A DNA stretch of 64,000 bases. Source: Euglena gracilis (taxonomy: Eukaryota; Euglenida; Euglenophyceae; Euglenales). Every line of letters starts with the position of its first letter. The stretch's first letter is position 1. Positions 45,347 to 55,470 of the stretch are shown here, one piece after another. Position numbers and translations under genes: made by a program. The stretch spans positions 46,275,540-46,339,539 of the forward strand of contig CP154955.1 of the NCBI GenBank assembly GCA_039621445.1, written 5' to 3'. The notes beneath the pieces are model-generated. The model was not told the origin of the DNA. It worked only from the letters and a program-made list of their open reading frames with translations, and searched no databases.

Positions 45347-45970
45347 ATATGTGTATATATGTGTATATATGTATATATGTATATATATGTATATATTTAC
45401 GGCGGGTGTAGAGGGTAGAGGACAGGTTCTCAGGCAGGTCCAGGTCAGAGGACAAAAGTTTCGGCAACATTTTTGACCCCCGGTGACAAAAAAAACTGGA
45501 AAGGCATTTTTCCACAAAATTTGTCGTTCTGAAGGAATTTTTTCAAATCTAGAAATTGCCTTTTTTAAAACGAAGTCGGAATATCAAAAAAAAATTCTGG
45601 TCAACAGGTAACGTGGTGGGAGACAGGCGAGGAAGTAGAGGACATTTTCCTGGGGAGGACAGTTTCCCAGGGGGGGGGCTAGGTATCAAAAGACTGGAAA
45701 AATTGATGGAGAATTGCGGAAATTGCAGAAAAAAATGCAAAAAATGATGGCGTACGCATCTCTGCTGGAGGTGACTTGGAAAAATGCCAGAATTTAAAAA
45801 AAAATTGGAGAAAATGCAAACAGATGCCTGCTTTGCCTGTGAGCCATTTGTGGAATGCTGATTGAAAATTAAATTATCAAGCTCATAATGTGGAAAACTT
45901 GTAGAAAATTGCGGGAAATTGCGCACATCACTTACCTCCCTCCCCCTGCACACAGACACAATGCACCACC

Positions 45971-46001
<31 letters not shown>

Positions 46002-46125
46002 GCGCGTGCACGCGCGCACACACGAGAGTGCATGAATGAGAAAAAGCAAACAAAAAATATCCATCACATTTTTTTCATTGAGAGAGGACGGTTCCCTTTT
46101 GGTGGTATTCCCTCTCGCACTTCAC

Positions 46126-46276
46126 CTTGCAGAATTTTCCATTCCAAACATATTCAATCACATCATTCAAACGCCCCCCTGGGCGCTGCTCCTCTAGGGT
46201 CTTGCGGTGCCCCCATTGGAAGCCGGGGGGGATGGAGATGATGACCTCCGACGGGAGAACCGAGTGGAACAGGTGG
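46126..46276 (-). CDS. GT61-like gene, 3' exon
   Basis: The acceptor AAGTTGCCACAG and a near-consensus donor AAG|GTGAAG bound 50 codons: HLFHSVLPSEVIISIPPGFQ, WGHRKTLEEQRPGGRLNDVI, EYVWNGKFCK. The leading base fits a 2-base carry-over from the 46575 exon. This segment follows the conserved C-terminal core of the domain; later exons and the stop were not found. Confidence 0.6.
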
Positions 46277-46574
46277 CTGTGGCAACTTAAATGTATCGCC
46301 TGGCATTTAAAGGGGATGCACTGGTGAGACACGTCACCGGCATCACTGGGGGGGGGGGGGGCTCAGACCAGGCTGAATTTGACCAAACCCAGGGGGGATC
46401 CTGCACCCCCCGAGGGGAGGGGTCGGCCTCGCCATAGATTCAGCCGGCTGAGACGTTGATACGACATAAATGAAAAGAACTTTTGCTGAAATGTAACAAT
46501 TTTTGCACACAGACATTTCCCAAGCTACGCGGGGATGCCCTAGGGGTGGGGCAGTCGGGTCAGCGGGCACCTGA

Positions 46575-46661
46575 CCACGCCATAAAGCGGAGGCCGGCGT
46601 TCATGAACACGTACTGGTCCGCCCCCAGCGAGCGGTTCTCCGAGGGTTTGTACCGGTCCAG
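46575..46661 (-). CDS. GT61/EOGT-like exon: last conserved motif
   Basis: The frame LDRYKPSENRSLGADQYVFM, NAGLRFMA matches the region after the HGAG-type loop in the GT61 (DUF563) family, where an acidic strand is followed by a G-L/V-x-Y-x-x-W motif. Phase 0 at 46661 joins FAPEHT. Two donors are possible (GTCAGG at 46574 or GTGCCC at 46570). Confidence 0.7.
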
Positions 46662-47108
46662 CTGGATCATTGGCCCCCACGCCCCCACAGGGGGGGGGGG
46701 GGTGCAGCCTTTGGTGGGTGGGCAGGAAGAACCCATCCCCCTCTGCAGGAAAGGAAGCACCTCCCCTCTTGGGGTGCCGGCGCTGGGGGGAGGGGTTCCC
46801 AGAGGAAAAGCTGGACGACTGGAACCATTGCCCACGCAGGTCAACCACATGTGAATGCAAAATTTGGGACTCCTTGAAACACCTCTTTAAGACTGTCATC
46901 AACGTCCAGTCATTAACACATGCAAATCCATATCCCCGACAAGGACCCTAATTACCATTTTTGGTGTTTTCTCTGCATTCCTGCTCCTCATCAATGGATA
47001 ACAGGAACGACGGTATTTAGGGGTGGTCGTTGGGCAAAGGGGGGGGGGGCTTTGTCAGAGAAAAAGGAAAGACGAAGAAAAATGCAGATGTGTTTCCCAC
47101 CAACCCTC

Positions 47109-47321
47109 CCCCCCCCCGGGAAACTGTCACCTGACAGGTTGGCCGGTACCGGGGACCCTGACAACTTCCCATAATGACAGGTCGGCTGCTACCAAGGACC
47201 CTGACAGTTTCCCAGGGGGGATCCCCACATTTTTCCGGGAAGGGCATTTCAAGAGAAAATCAATGAAAAATTACCCTGACAGTTTGGCCAGTACCAGGGA
47301 CCCCGACAACTTTTTATACCT
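47109..47321. repeat. GACCCTGACAACTTCC repeat, copy 2
   Basis: It follows the 26.9-kb copy closely: GGGAAACTGTCACCTGACAG, TTGGCCGGTACCGGGGACCC, AAATCAATGAAAAAT. It is continuous with the small pogo-family derivative at 47322; a further fragment follows that derivative at 47.77 kb, suggesting insertion of one repeat into the other. Confidence 0.65.
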
Positions 47322-47760
47322 GCCCCCCCCCTGGGCAATTGTCGCGTGACAAACTGGGCAGCACAGAGGGGGGGGGGTGACAATTTCCTGGGGTGACAAT
47401 TTGGCCGGCGCAGAGGGGGATGAAAATTGCCCGGGGGCGTCAATTGCCCACCCATATAAGCCACATTTAAAACAAATGGCCAAGATCACCATCTGAAACA
47501 CTAGTGAACACAGGAAAAATGCAGCTATGGTCGTGATATTGTGCAGAGCGTTTGGTATGTGAAAGTTCTCAGCACGTTGTAGCAAAATAGAAGATCAATC
47601 GAGCCATGCGGCGAAAAGAAAGTTCACAGTGCAATACTGCAAACGGGGGGGGGGGGTGACAAATTGGGCAGCACGGAAGGGGGTGACAATTTCCCGGGGG
47701 GACAAATTGGCCGGTACAGCCAGGGGTGACAATTGCCCGGGGGCGTCAATTGCCCGGGGT
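47322..47760. mobile_element. Deletion derivative of the pogo-type element
   Basis: Inverted relative to the 50.7-kb element, it carries that element's left terminal repeat (47640-47760) and its right about 300 bp (47322-47640), including the unique block ACAATATCACGACCATAGCT and CATCTGAAACAC. The transposase is wholly deleted. Terminal repeats remain in direct orientation to each other. It lies in an intron of the GT61-like gene. Confidence 0.82.
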
Positions 47761-47969
47761 GGCGCGGGAACTGACAGGTTGACCAGTGACTGGGACCCTG
47801 ACAGTTTCTTGGGTGGGACCCTGACATGTTCTCGGGCATGTACGTTTCCCAGTTAGGTACCCGTATGACAACAAGACCATGGGCTCCGAAGTGTGGAGGC
47901 ATGGCTTCAGCAAAGTTGCCTTACAGCAGCCACTGGTGTGGCACTCAGCACCGGTGGAAGCCTGGCCAC

Positions 47970-48106
47970 GGTGTGCTCTGGGGCGAACAGGAGGCTGTAC
48001 GCCACCGTCCCCGATGGGACGATAACCACCGTGGCACTGTTCACCAGCCGCAGCTGCTCCACCGGCTTCACCGTGATGAACGTCTGCCGCACAACCCCGG
48101 GGGCCT
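47970..48106 (-). CDS. GT61/EOGT-like exon: core loop
   Basis: The frame APGVVRQTFITVKPVEQLRL, VNSATVVIVPSGTVAYSLLF, APEHT is 45 codons. In EOGT/GT61 enzymes the segment is L-x-Q-L-x-x-x-x-x-x-D-I-x-I-G-x-H-G-A-G-L-T-x-x-L-F-L-P. Here the H-G-A-G position reads S-G-T-V, so the conserved histidine is absent. The acceptor is CGCAGCACAG and the donor ACC|GTGGCC. Loss of His may mean altered chemistry or an algal subfamily; activity should not be assumed. Confidence 0.75.
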
Positions 48107-49213
48107 CTGTGCTGCGCGGTGGGATGTACCCCCCCCCTTACCCACCGACCGGGTGGTCATATGCACCCCCTGACCTACAACCCCCCGACCGGGGGGTGGT
48201 CGGTTTACAGGGGTGGTCGGTGGGCGGGGGGGGGGGGGGCAGGTCGTCAGAACCACCACTCTAGTATGTGTGACGGCTTCCTGTGATGCGGGGTCCCGGG
48301 CATGTTTCACTGCCGTCTCCTGTTTTTGATGACTGGGCGATGGGCTTGGGTGACTGAAAATTGGCAATTGACCAATTTGTTTGGATTGGCTTCCAAGCCA
48401 GCACCTCATGTTTATGTCTTGTTTGTTTATAAAAAAAAATGTCGACACCAACCCACCCACCTCTGGGTGTGGGTTCCGCTGGGCGAGGGAGGTCTATTTT
48501 GGAGGACGAGCAGCATTTTGGACCTATAAAACCTTCAGCGCCTGGGACAGGAAAACAGCCTCAGCCGTCCCTTGCTTCCAGCAGTTTACTTCGAAGTCGG
48601 TCGACCCTGGCTTGGAGGATGGCAGGGGCACAAAGAGCAGACCAGAATCTGTGGCAGAGAGTCAACCAGGCCTGGGGACCGCCTGGACACCGAAAGGAAC
48701 CCATTCTGGAATGCGCAGTTTTGCATTGGCCCTGCCAGGTATCTTTTCACCCCCCTCCAGGGGAGGGAGAAACTGCACACGGGCCGGTCAAAAACTGCAC
48801 TGCAAAAAAAACTGCAAAAAAAAAACTGCAAAAAACTGCAAAAAAAATGCAAAAAACTGCAAAAAAACTGCAAAAAAAACTGCACTTCAACAAAAATAAC
48901 AATAAACAAGCTGAAATGATGTGCATATGCAAAACAACGTAAATTGCAACCACATGGGCACGCCCCAGTTCACCAAACTTTTTTTGCACAGCTTTGGCGA
49001 TGCGGACAAAGCAATCAATCAAGGTGCACTGTGCATGGTTTTTCATGCACTGAAATGCAAGTCATGTGTTTGGATGCCGGGTCACACCGGTTTTCCTGCA
49101 CCAAAACTTGTACCGGCCATGCCCACAAAGATACCAAACAGTTTCCTTTTATATATGGGATAAATGCACATTTACCCACACACAGAAATTTTCAATGCTT
49201 TCATTTCTTGCAG

Positions 49214-49394
49214 GGGGATATTCAGCTTGGAACTTTCGGTCCATTACCTGGTGAAGTTTCCCCAGCAAGACCCAATCTTCTTCAGGAGCTTGTGCTCCTT
49301 TGGGGAACCACGAATTTCGAAATCCTCAACTCCAACGTCAACCAAAATTTGCTTTTTGGAATGGTGGCTACACCAATCTCTGTTGTATTAAGAG
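49214..49394 (+). CDS. Plus-strand exon with consensus splice sites, unknown gene
   Basis: A textbook acceptor (GCTTTCATTTCTTGCAG) and donor (AGAG|GTAAGG) bound 60 codons: GDIQLGTFGPLPGEVSPARP, NLLQELVLLWGTTNFEILNS, NVNQNLLFGMVATPISVVLR. Codon use is not GC-rich. It is antisense within a GT61-like intron. Function unrecognised; a transposon-borne gene or a gene within an intron are both possible. Confidence 0.45.
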
Positions 49395-49722
49395 GTAAGG
49401 CAGTTGGCAAGACAGTTAGGGGCAAGACAGTTGGTGGGATAACTGAAGACAACACAACTCATGAACGGATGATGCTTCTTTTTGAGAAACACCCTTCAAA
49501 CATATAATCCAGCACACCAAAAAGTCAGACACCTCAGGTTTCCTCAAAACTGGAATTAAAGAAAAACTGCAAAAAAAACTTCAGTTTTTTAGAAAAAAAG
49601 CTGCAAAAAAAATGCAAAAAAACTGCAAAAACGTGAAAACTGCAAAAAAAACCGCAAAAACTGCACGGTGCATATTTCCCCCCCTACCCCCCGGAAGGGA
49701 AAGGGGTCCGCAGCCACTGGAC

Positions 49723-50040
49723 CAGGCTTCTTTTTAAGACCCCCAGGGGGGAGGGGGGGTCCCCCCCCCCCACCCAGGGTGGCGCGGGCCCCCCCCGGGG
49801 GGGGGGGGGGCGGGGACCCCCCAAAATCGGGCCCGTTAAAGGCAATTTTCAAAAATTTTTGGTGCTTCACGCCAAAAAGGTATACCTGGCGCCTCCGGCG
49901 CGGGACCCCCCCCCCGGGGGGGGGGCCGGCCTAGACCCACCCACCCACCCCCCCCGGGGGGGGGGGGACCGGCCCGGACCAACCCACCCACCCCCCTCCC
50001 CCCCGGGGGAGGGGGGTCTTCTGACTTAAAAAGAAGCCTG
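49723..50040. mobile_element. hAT-like MITE, CAGGCTTC family
   Basis: The ends CAGGCTTCTTTTTAAGAC and CTTAAAAAGAAGCCTG. The 8-bp duplication CACTGGAC is perfect (49715-49722, 50041-50048). The interior nearly copies 4814-5117, including GGGCCCGTTAAA and AATTTTTGGTGCTTCACGCC. Confidence 0.9.
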
Positions 50041-50745
50041 CACTGGACCCCTGGGGTTTTTCTGAATAAAAAGAAAGGCCAGTGCTTCACCGCGCCACCA
50101 ACGGAGCAGAATGCGCAGAGACCTCAGGCCAGGGACATCCGGGAAACACGCCCGCAGCTGGGCTCCGGCCAGGGCTTCGGCTGTTTGGTGACAGCACAAA
50201 GAATGGCACTGATGGCCAGTTTAGGTCCCCCTGTGTGAAAAGGCACGCACGAGTTTCTTCTTGGCAGCCATAAAAATACCCTCCCCCCTTCTTGTGTTTC
50301 ACCAGTGTTGGAATTGTCCGCCGCTCATCCTCTTGGACCCTTAGTGTCAGACTTCAGCTTCCACCTTCCTGTGTCTACTCCGACTCATAATTTCAGCCCT
50401 CAATTTGGAAAGTCAAAAACCCGCAGCCAAAACAAATATCATAAAAAGACACAATCAACAGAGAGTTCATGAACCCGATTGCAAAACTAAAAAAAACAGA
50501 CTCCAGTGCATTGAATTGCAAATAAGTGTAAATGTAAATGTAAATGCTCTCCTTTCCTGATTTTCCATCGTTTTTCAGTGTTGCACACGTGTGATAGCAA
50601 AATGCCAGCAGAGATGCTCAACATGAAATCAAGAAACATGAGACTAAATTGCAAAAAAAAAGAAAAACTCCAGAGGGCATTCTTCGGACAAAAGAAAAGA
50701 AATGGAAGGAGAACCAAGCGACCACCAGAAAAGCCCAGTTTGCAT

Positions 50746-53487
50746 CCCCCCCCCAGGCAATTGACGCCCCCGGGCAATTGTCACCCCTGGCTGTGCTGGC
50801 CAATTTGTCACCCCGGGAAATTGTCACCCCCCTCCGTGCTGCCCAATTTGTCGCCCCCCACAGAAGATGTCTTCTTTCAATGTGAACTCCGTTGTGCAAT
50901 ATGAACAGAGTGATGGATCATATGCTGCTGGAAGAGCGGTTGGTTTGAATAATGATGGCACTTACCGAGTTGAGTATCAAGTATGAGGACCTTGGCGCTA
51001 CCAACCGGGTGTGACCATTCTAGCTGTAAAAGATTCCCAACTTTCTTGGCCACCTGCCGTGGAGAGTGGGGAGGAGTCTGATGCATTAGACGAACCAGCA
51101 ATCGCTCAAGTGGAGACAGGGGCCAATCAAAGTTGTGGGCTGGAGGACACGGTTGATGCACACGAAGAGGAGTGCCAGATCGAAGAAAAATTGTCCGATT
51201 CATCCGAAGAAACGGGGTCACCAAGGAATAAGAAAATTCGGCACTCTCGAGTTGGTACTCCTCAATGGGTCACAAACAGGGAGCGATTGAATGCCGTCGC
51301 ATCAAGCAAGCAGGACAAAATTGCTACTGCAATGAAAGAGCATCAAGTTTCAAGGCGAACTATCCAAAGGTGCCAGGGTTAAAACGCATCGTGATCATCA
51401 TTTTTACCATGTTCAGGTGGAGGGCCAAGGAGAAAGCCCTAGTTAAAGCTGACAAGTGGAAACGCTCCAACCACAAAGGGGGTCGTCCAGCTTTCCCCAT
51501 TGCTGAGAGAACCACGGCAAATTGGATCAGGTTATTTTTGTGGAATCAATTTGTACGGTTTTATTTTTTGTGTTCTAGGCACAGATGGACCAAGGGACCC
51601 ATCATCACAAGGAACATGATTTATGCAAGGATAGCTATTGAGGCAGGAGAGTGGAAAGACAAGACGTCAGAGCAGAAGGCCTCCTGGTTTCGCGTTTTTC
51701 GAAATTGGGAACATCTTTCGGTCAAGAGGATTTCATCGTACAAGTCAACTATTCTGAACCCCAAAAGACCCTTGGTGATGACATTCAGGCATGCTTGCAG
51801 GGTTTTTCAATGTTTTATTGTCTTCTTTTGTAGGAAAAACATGAGCTATGCAGTGAAATCTGGAACATACAAATTTTTTGTGAATGCAGATGAAACCCCA
51901 GTCCGTTTGGAGGACTGTCCCAATGCATCAGTCGCTCCTCAAGGGCGTGAACCATTGCGAGAACTGCCGGCAAGCAAAAGTTTTGCCTGACGGCATTCCT
52001 TCTTATTGGGGTGGAAGTGGCTGACGTAAACGGTAAACCTGAGGTGAAGAATATCTTCAGGTTTATTCTTTTATTTTTGGGTTGGCGGATGATGTGCTGT
52101 GTCTCAGGTTCAAACCAACCCTCATCTGGCCAGCCAAACGTGGGGGGACCGTGGAGCGGGAATTGAACAAGCACATGACACAGGGGGGTGTGGCGTCATC
52201 GACTGTTCTTTACCGTCCAACCCAAGTCCAAGACGGAGTCCACATTGATGGTTCCCACGATGAAGCATTGTTATCCTGGTCGCGTGCGGGTTGGTCCAGA
52301 ACGTCGGTGTCTCTTCACCTTGTGATGGACCAAAAATATCACCATGCACACGTTTCACATCTGGCCAAATACGACACGGACTTGTACATCACCACGCCAC
52401 AGCACATGCCACTACTCCAGCCGTGCGATACAAACAGAATCAACCAGCGCTTTCGAGATGACATCCAAAGGAGGTGTGATTTGTGGCAAGACAGTTAGTG
52501 GGCACTTCAGAGCATCAAAACCCTGTGGCACCAAATCGTCAGCTTATCGGACAATGGGTCCAAGAGTTATACTGGGAAGATATCACAAATGATGATATCG
52601 CGCAGGTAATGTACGGTTGATGAAAAAACCCTCATTTTTTATTATTATCAGGCTTTCTTGAAAACACTCTTTGAGAAGGGACAATACGTGGATGCGGCAA
52701 ACGAAGAAAGTGACAACACCGAACAAGGTGTGAGGGTTCCTTTTGGCGGTGCTTATTTTTTTTGTACGTTCAGGTGACACAGCATCAGACACAGATGTGG
52801 ATATGTCTAGCGACAACAGCGACCAAGGTGTGAGGGTTCCTTTTGGCGGTGCTATTTTCTTGTACGTTCAAGTGACACGGGATCAGAGACAGATGTGGAT
52901 GTGTCTAGTGTCGACTCAGAGGATTCCAAGGATGTCATCGAGGTCGATGGCATGCCAGCCAGACGAGGAATCTGGGGCAAGTGCTCTCTGCGAAATGGGA
53001 AAACGTTCCTCAAGAGATCATTGTATGCCTGTGGTTTCCCTGTTGTTGGCCAAAATGTGTTTTGGTCACGCAGGATGCAGGAAGCAGAGGAGAGGAATCC
53101 GGAGGCTTGATGGAAGGAGAGAAGGAGACGGGATGACAGGCGGAAGGGAGGGAGGGGAGAAGGAACGAGACATGCTTCGGACACCGTTTGCAGTACTGCA
53201 CCGCGAACTTTCTTTCGCTGACACCACTCGATTGACACTTTCGCACACAAAATGTTCCGCACAATACCACAGCTGCATTTTTGTTATGTTCACTTGTGTT
53301 TCAGATGGTGTTCCTGGCCATTTGGTTTAAAATGTGGCTTACATGGGTGGGCAATTGACGCCCCCGGGCAATTGACGCCCCCGGGCAATTGTCACCCCCC
53401 TCTGTGCCGGCCAAATTGTCACCCCAGGAAATTGTCACCCCCCTCCGTGCTGCCCGATTTGCCGCGCGCCAATTGCCTGGGGGGGGG
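50746..53487 (+). mobile_element. pogo/CENPB-type DNA transposon with direct terminal repeats
   Basis: About 2.74 kb. The left repeat (50755-50863) and right repeat (53347-53480) have the same orientation, each with GGCAATTGACGCCCCC, GGGCAATTGTCACCCC and GTGCTGCCC blocks. Only the outermost bases (CCCCCCCAGGCAATTG) are also inverted at the two ends. Between them is a broken multi-exon transposase gene. Target duplication is not clear. Confidence 0.75.
50867..53110 (+). pseudogene. pogo/CENPB-like DDE transposase, interrupted
   Basis: ATG at 50867 follows the left terminal repeat. Exon 1 (to 50980) reads VVQYEQSDGSYAAGRAVGLN, NDGTYRVEYQ, a Tudor/Agenet-like pattern. Next come a psq-like helix-turn-helix (AVASSKQDKIATAMKEHQVS), a CENPB-type helix-turn-helix (ASWFRVFRNWEHLSVKR) and DDE_1 motifs FFVNADETPV, LVMDQKYHHAH and LLQPCDTNRINQRF. 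Introns of 47-48 bp at 51370-51416 and 51531-51578 keep frame; others near 51802-51833 and 52050 are likely. Frame is lost between the second helix-turn-helix and the first Asp. A unit near 52715-52815 is tandemly duplicated at about 52817-52900. An acidic tail follows, with a stop at 53108. Probably inactive. Confidence 0.78.
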
Positions 53488-53610
53488 AGAGCGGTATTAA
53501 TTTATATGCATATATAATATTAATTTTTTTTAAGAAACCAAACACACAAAGAGCCAACTTCAACTTTCCTTAAGCAAAGAGCCAAAAAGCCTCGGCATAA
53601 AGATCGATAC

Positions 53611-53720
53611 ACCAGAGAGCAAGGCCCTGTGCTCCACAGCATCCGGGTTCAGCATCCGCCGCTTGCTCCGCTTGTTGATGATGAGGATCTGCTGCCGCGC
53701 CGGCCCGTCCGTGGAGGGAG
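53611..53720 (-). CDS. GT61/EOGT-like exon: R-x-x-R-x-x-x-N motif
   Basis: The frame ARQQILIINKRSKRRMLNPD, AVEHRALLSG matches the family's strand plus basic motif (V-x-x-I-x-R-x-x-x-R-x-I-L-N-x-x-E-L). The donor is at GTATCG or GTGTAT. The acceptor is ambiguous (several AGs in CGGCGCGGCAGCAG). The 5.5-kb intron after it holds the pogo transposon. Confidence 0.75.
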
Positions 53721-54426
53721 GCCCTCGGTGCCAGCAGCCGAGCCAACCACCGCCATCCGACCAGAGGCCCGACCAGTGGGCAACTGCCCACCTGCCCAGG
53801 CACTCCACAGCACTCCAGCCTGATCAGTGGTGCACGTCACTTCTGACCAAAGATTGAGAAAATGAAGGCCCTCAAAATGACCCCAAACAAGTCACAGATG
53901 GGCCGGATGCAGAAACATTTTAAAGTTTGGTGAGACGGGGGGTGAGCACAATATGGTCCCTCAAGAAATATGACATAACACTAAAATGCAAAAAAAACCT
54001 TTGGGGGTTCCAGGTGTAACAAGAAATGCTGACTGTGAAAATCTCCAATTTTCGGTGAAAAGGGGGGGATGGCAAAAAGTGACAAAAAATGAAAGAGCAA
54101 AACTCTGGTTTCCTTTGGTTTCCATTTGGAACCAGATCTAGGAAACTTTGCCAAAAAAAATGTCTGGACTGGGGGGTTCTACTGGAGGATTTGTAAAAGG
54201 AGCTTTCTGGTCGTTTGACCTTTGCTGAGTGGCTGTCACTTTTGGCCAGTGACGGAATTCCAATACCCAAATAATTGTCGATGGACAGACACTCTGCGGA
54301 CAAGAGGAGGTTTGGCGTTGAACCAGGGTTCAGTGTTGGGGCTCAAGTGTGGCAAGTTAGTGCCCCTCAGCATCGGATGAAGCTTCAGGTCGGTGCTAAT
54401 TCTTATTTGGGTGTTGCCCCCCAGAC

Positions 54427-54556
54427 AAAGTCCCCATGCTGGAGGCACCCGGAGGCGGGGGGTATCCCTCCGAAGGCAGCCCCGTCGCTCGGGGTGAGCC
54501 CGGCCAGCCCATAACGCACGAAGTCGCGCACCCCACGGAACGCCGGGCGCAGGCCG
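54427..54556 (-). CDS. GT61/EOGT-like exon: F-R-x-F-x-x-Y segment
   Basis: After the acceptor ACGACACGTTCAG the frame reads GLRPAFRGVRDFVRYGLAGL, TPSDGAAFGGIPPASG. In EOGT-like enzymes an R-x-F-x-x-F-x-x-x-x-L helix lies between the CF strand and the RxxR strand. The 3' limit is unknown; no GT donor is near the expected point. Confidence 0.6.
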
Positions 54557-55383
54557 CTGAACGTGTCGTCCAGCCCCAGGCTTCGTTGCCGGACAGAATG
54601 ACGCACCGAGGCGATTCTTCAATGATGTTATGGGGGAAATTATGAGTATCATTGGACATATTGGTGATTATGAATTTTTTTATGATGCCATCAATTGTGT
54701 CTGGAATAATAATTCATGTGTGTAATGAAAATGAAGATCAGCTCTGATTGGGAGGCATATTAAAATTCTGGTGGAAATGATGAAAAAAAGGTTGTCTGTG
54801 TTAGTGATTTTACCCATACACATGTGTATATATGTTTTGATGTACGGACATATGACAGTACATCTGTATCTACACCCACCCCGAAACTGTCTCCAGATCC
54901 AGAAGTCCAGAGTCAGAATTAAAGAATGAGACAGATCCCTTTGAGGACAGGTCAGCAAGTACGGGACCAGAGGACAGTTTCCTGGGTAAAATCTGAGGGA
55001 AAAAATTGACATTTTTTGACACTCACATACAAACAAAACCGAAAAGGTCATTCCCTCTCATATTTGTCATCAGAATCCTGAAATAAATATTTGCAATTCT
55101 TCATCTCGGGAAATTTTTTTCAACAAAAAATTTAAAGATTCTTGGAGATTGTTAGGAGACAGAACAGCGGGTACAAGGGTCAGTGACAGGTTCCCATGAG
55201 GACAGGTTTGCAGGTGCGCGCGTGTCAGCATCCAGAACAATGGAAAAGGCTTCGCTTTCGCCAGCCAATCAGCCCTCGGGTTGACTTTACGACTGGTCCA
55301 TGAGCAGGGGTGGGTTGCTGTTGCTGTCTGGAGGTGATGAAAGTGGCCACGGTTTCACAGAGGACAGTTGTGGTCAAAAAAGC

Positions 55384-55470
55384 CTGCCCAAGCCCAGCTT
55401 TTCCCATTGGTAATAGCCGAATGCGGCGCCGCCCAGGATGAGGTTGGAGAAGCAGACCGGCTTGCGGACG
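55384..55470 (-). CDS. GT61/EOGT-like exon: V-C-F-x-x-x-x-x-G segment
   Basis: The frame VRKPVCFSNLILGGAAFGYY, QWEKLGLG matches the family's P-V-C-F-x-N-x-x-x-G strand. The only nearby donor-like site is GC (GGGCAG|GCTTTT), and the frame stops shortly after. The acceptor is CTGTACAG or a later CGCAAG. Confidence 0.65.

Larger units (their letters stand above)
48107..50745. other. Large glycosyltransferase intron, left part
   Basis: It contains an A-rich tract with AACTGC repeats (48.79-48.89, 49.56-49.66 kb), a plus-strand exon-like block (49214-49394) and a CAGGCTTC MITE (49723-50040). No minus-strand exon was recognised. Confidence 0.5.
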
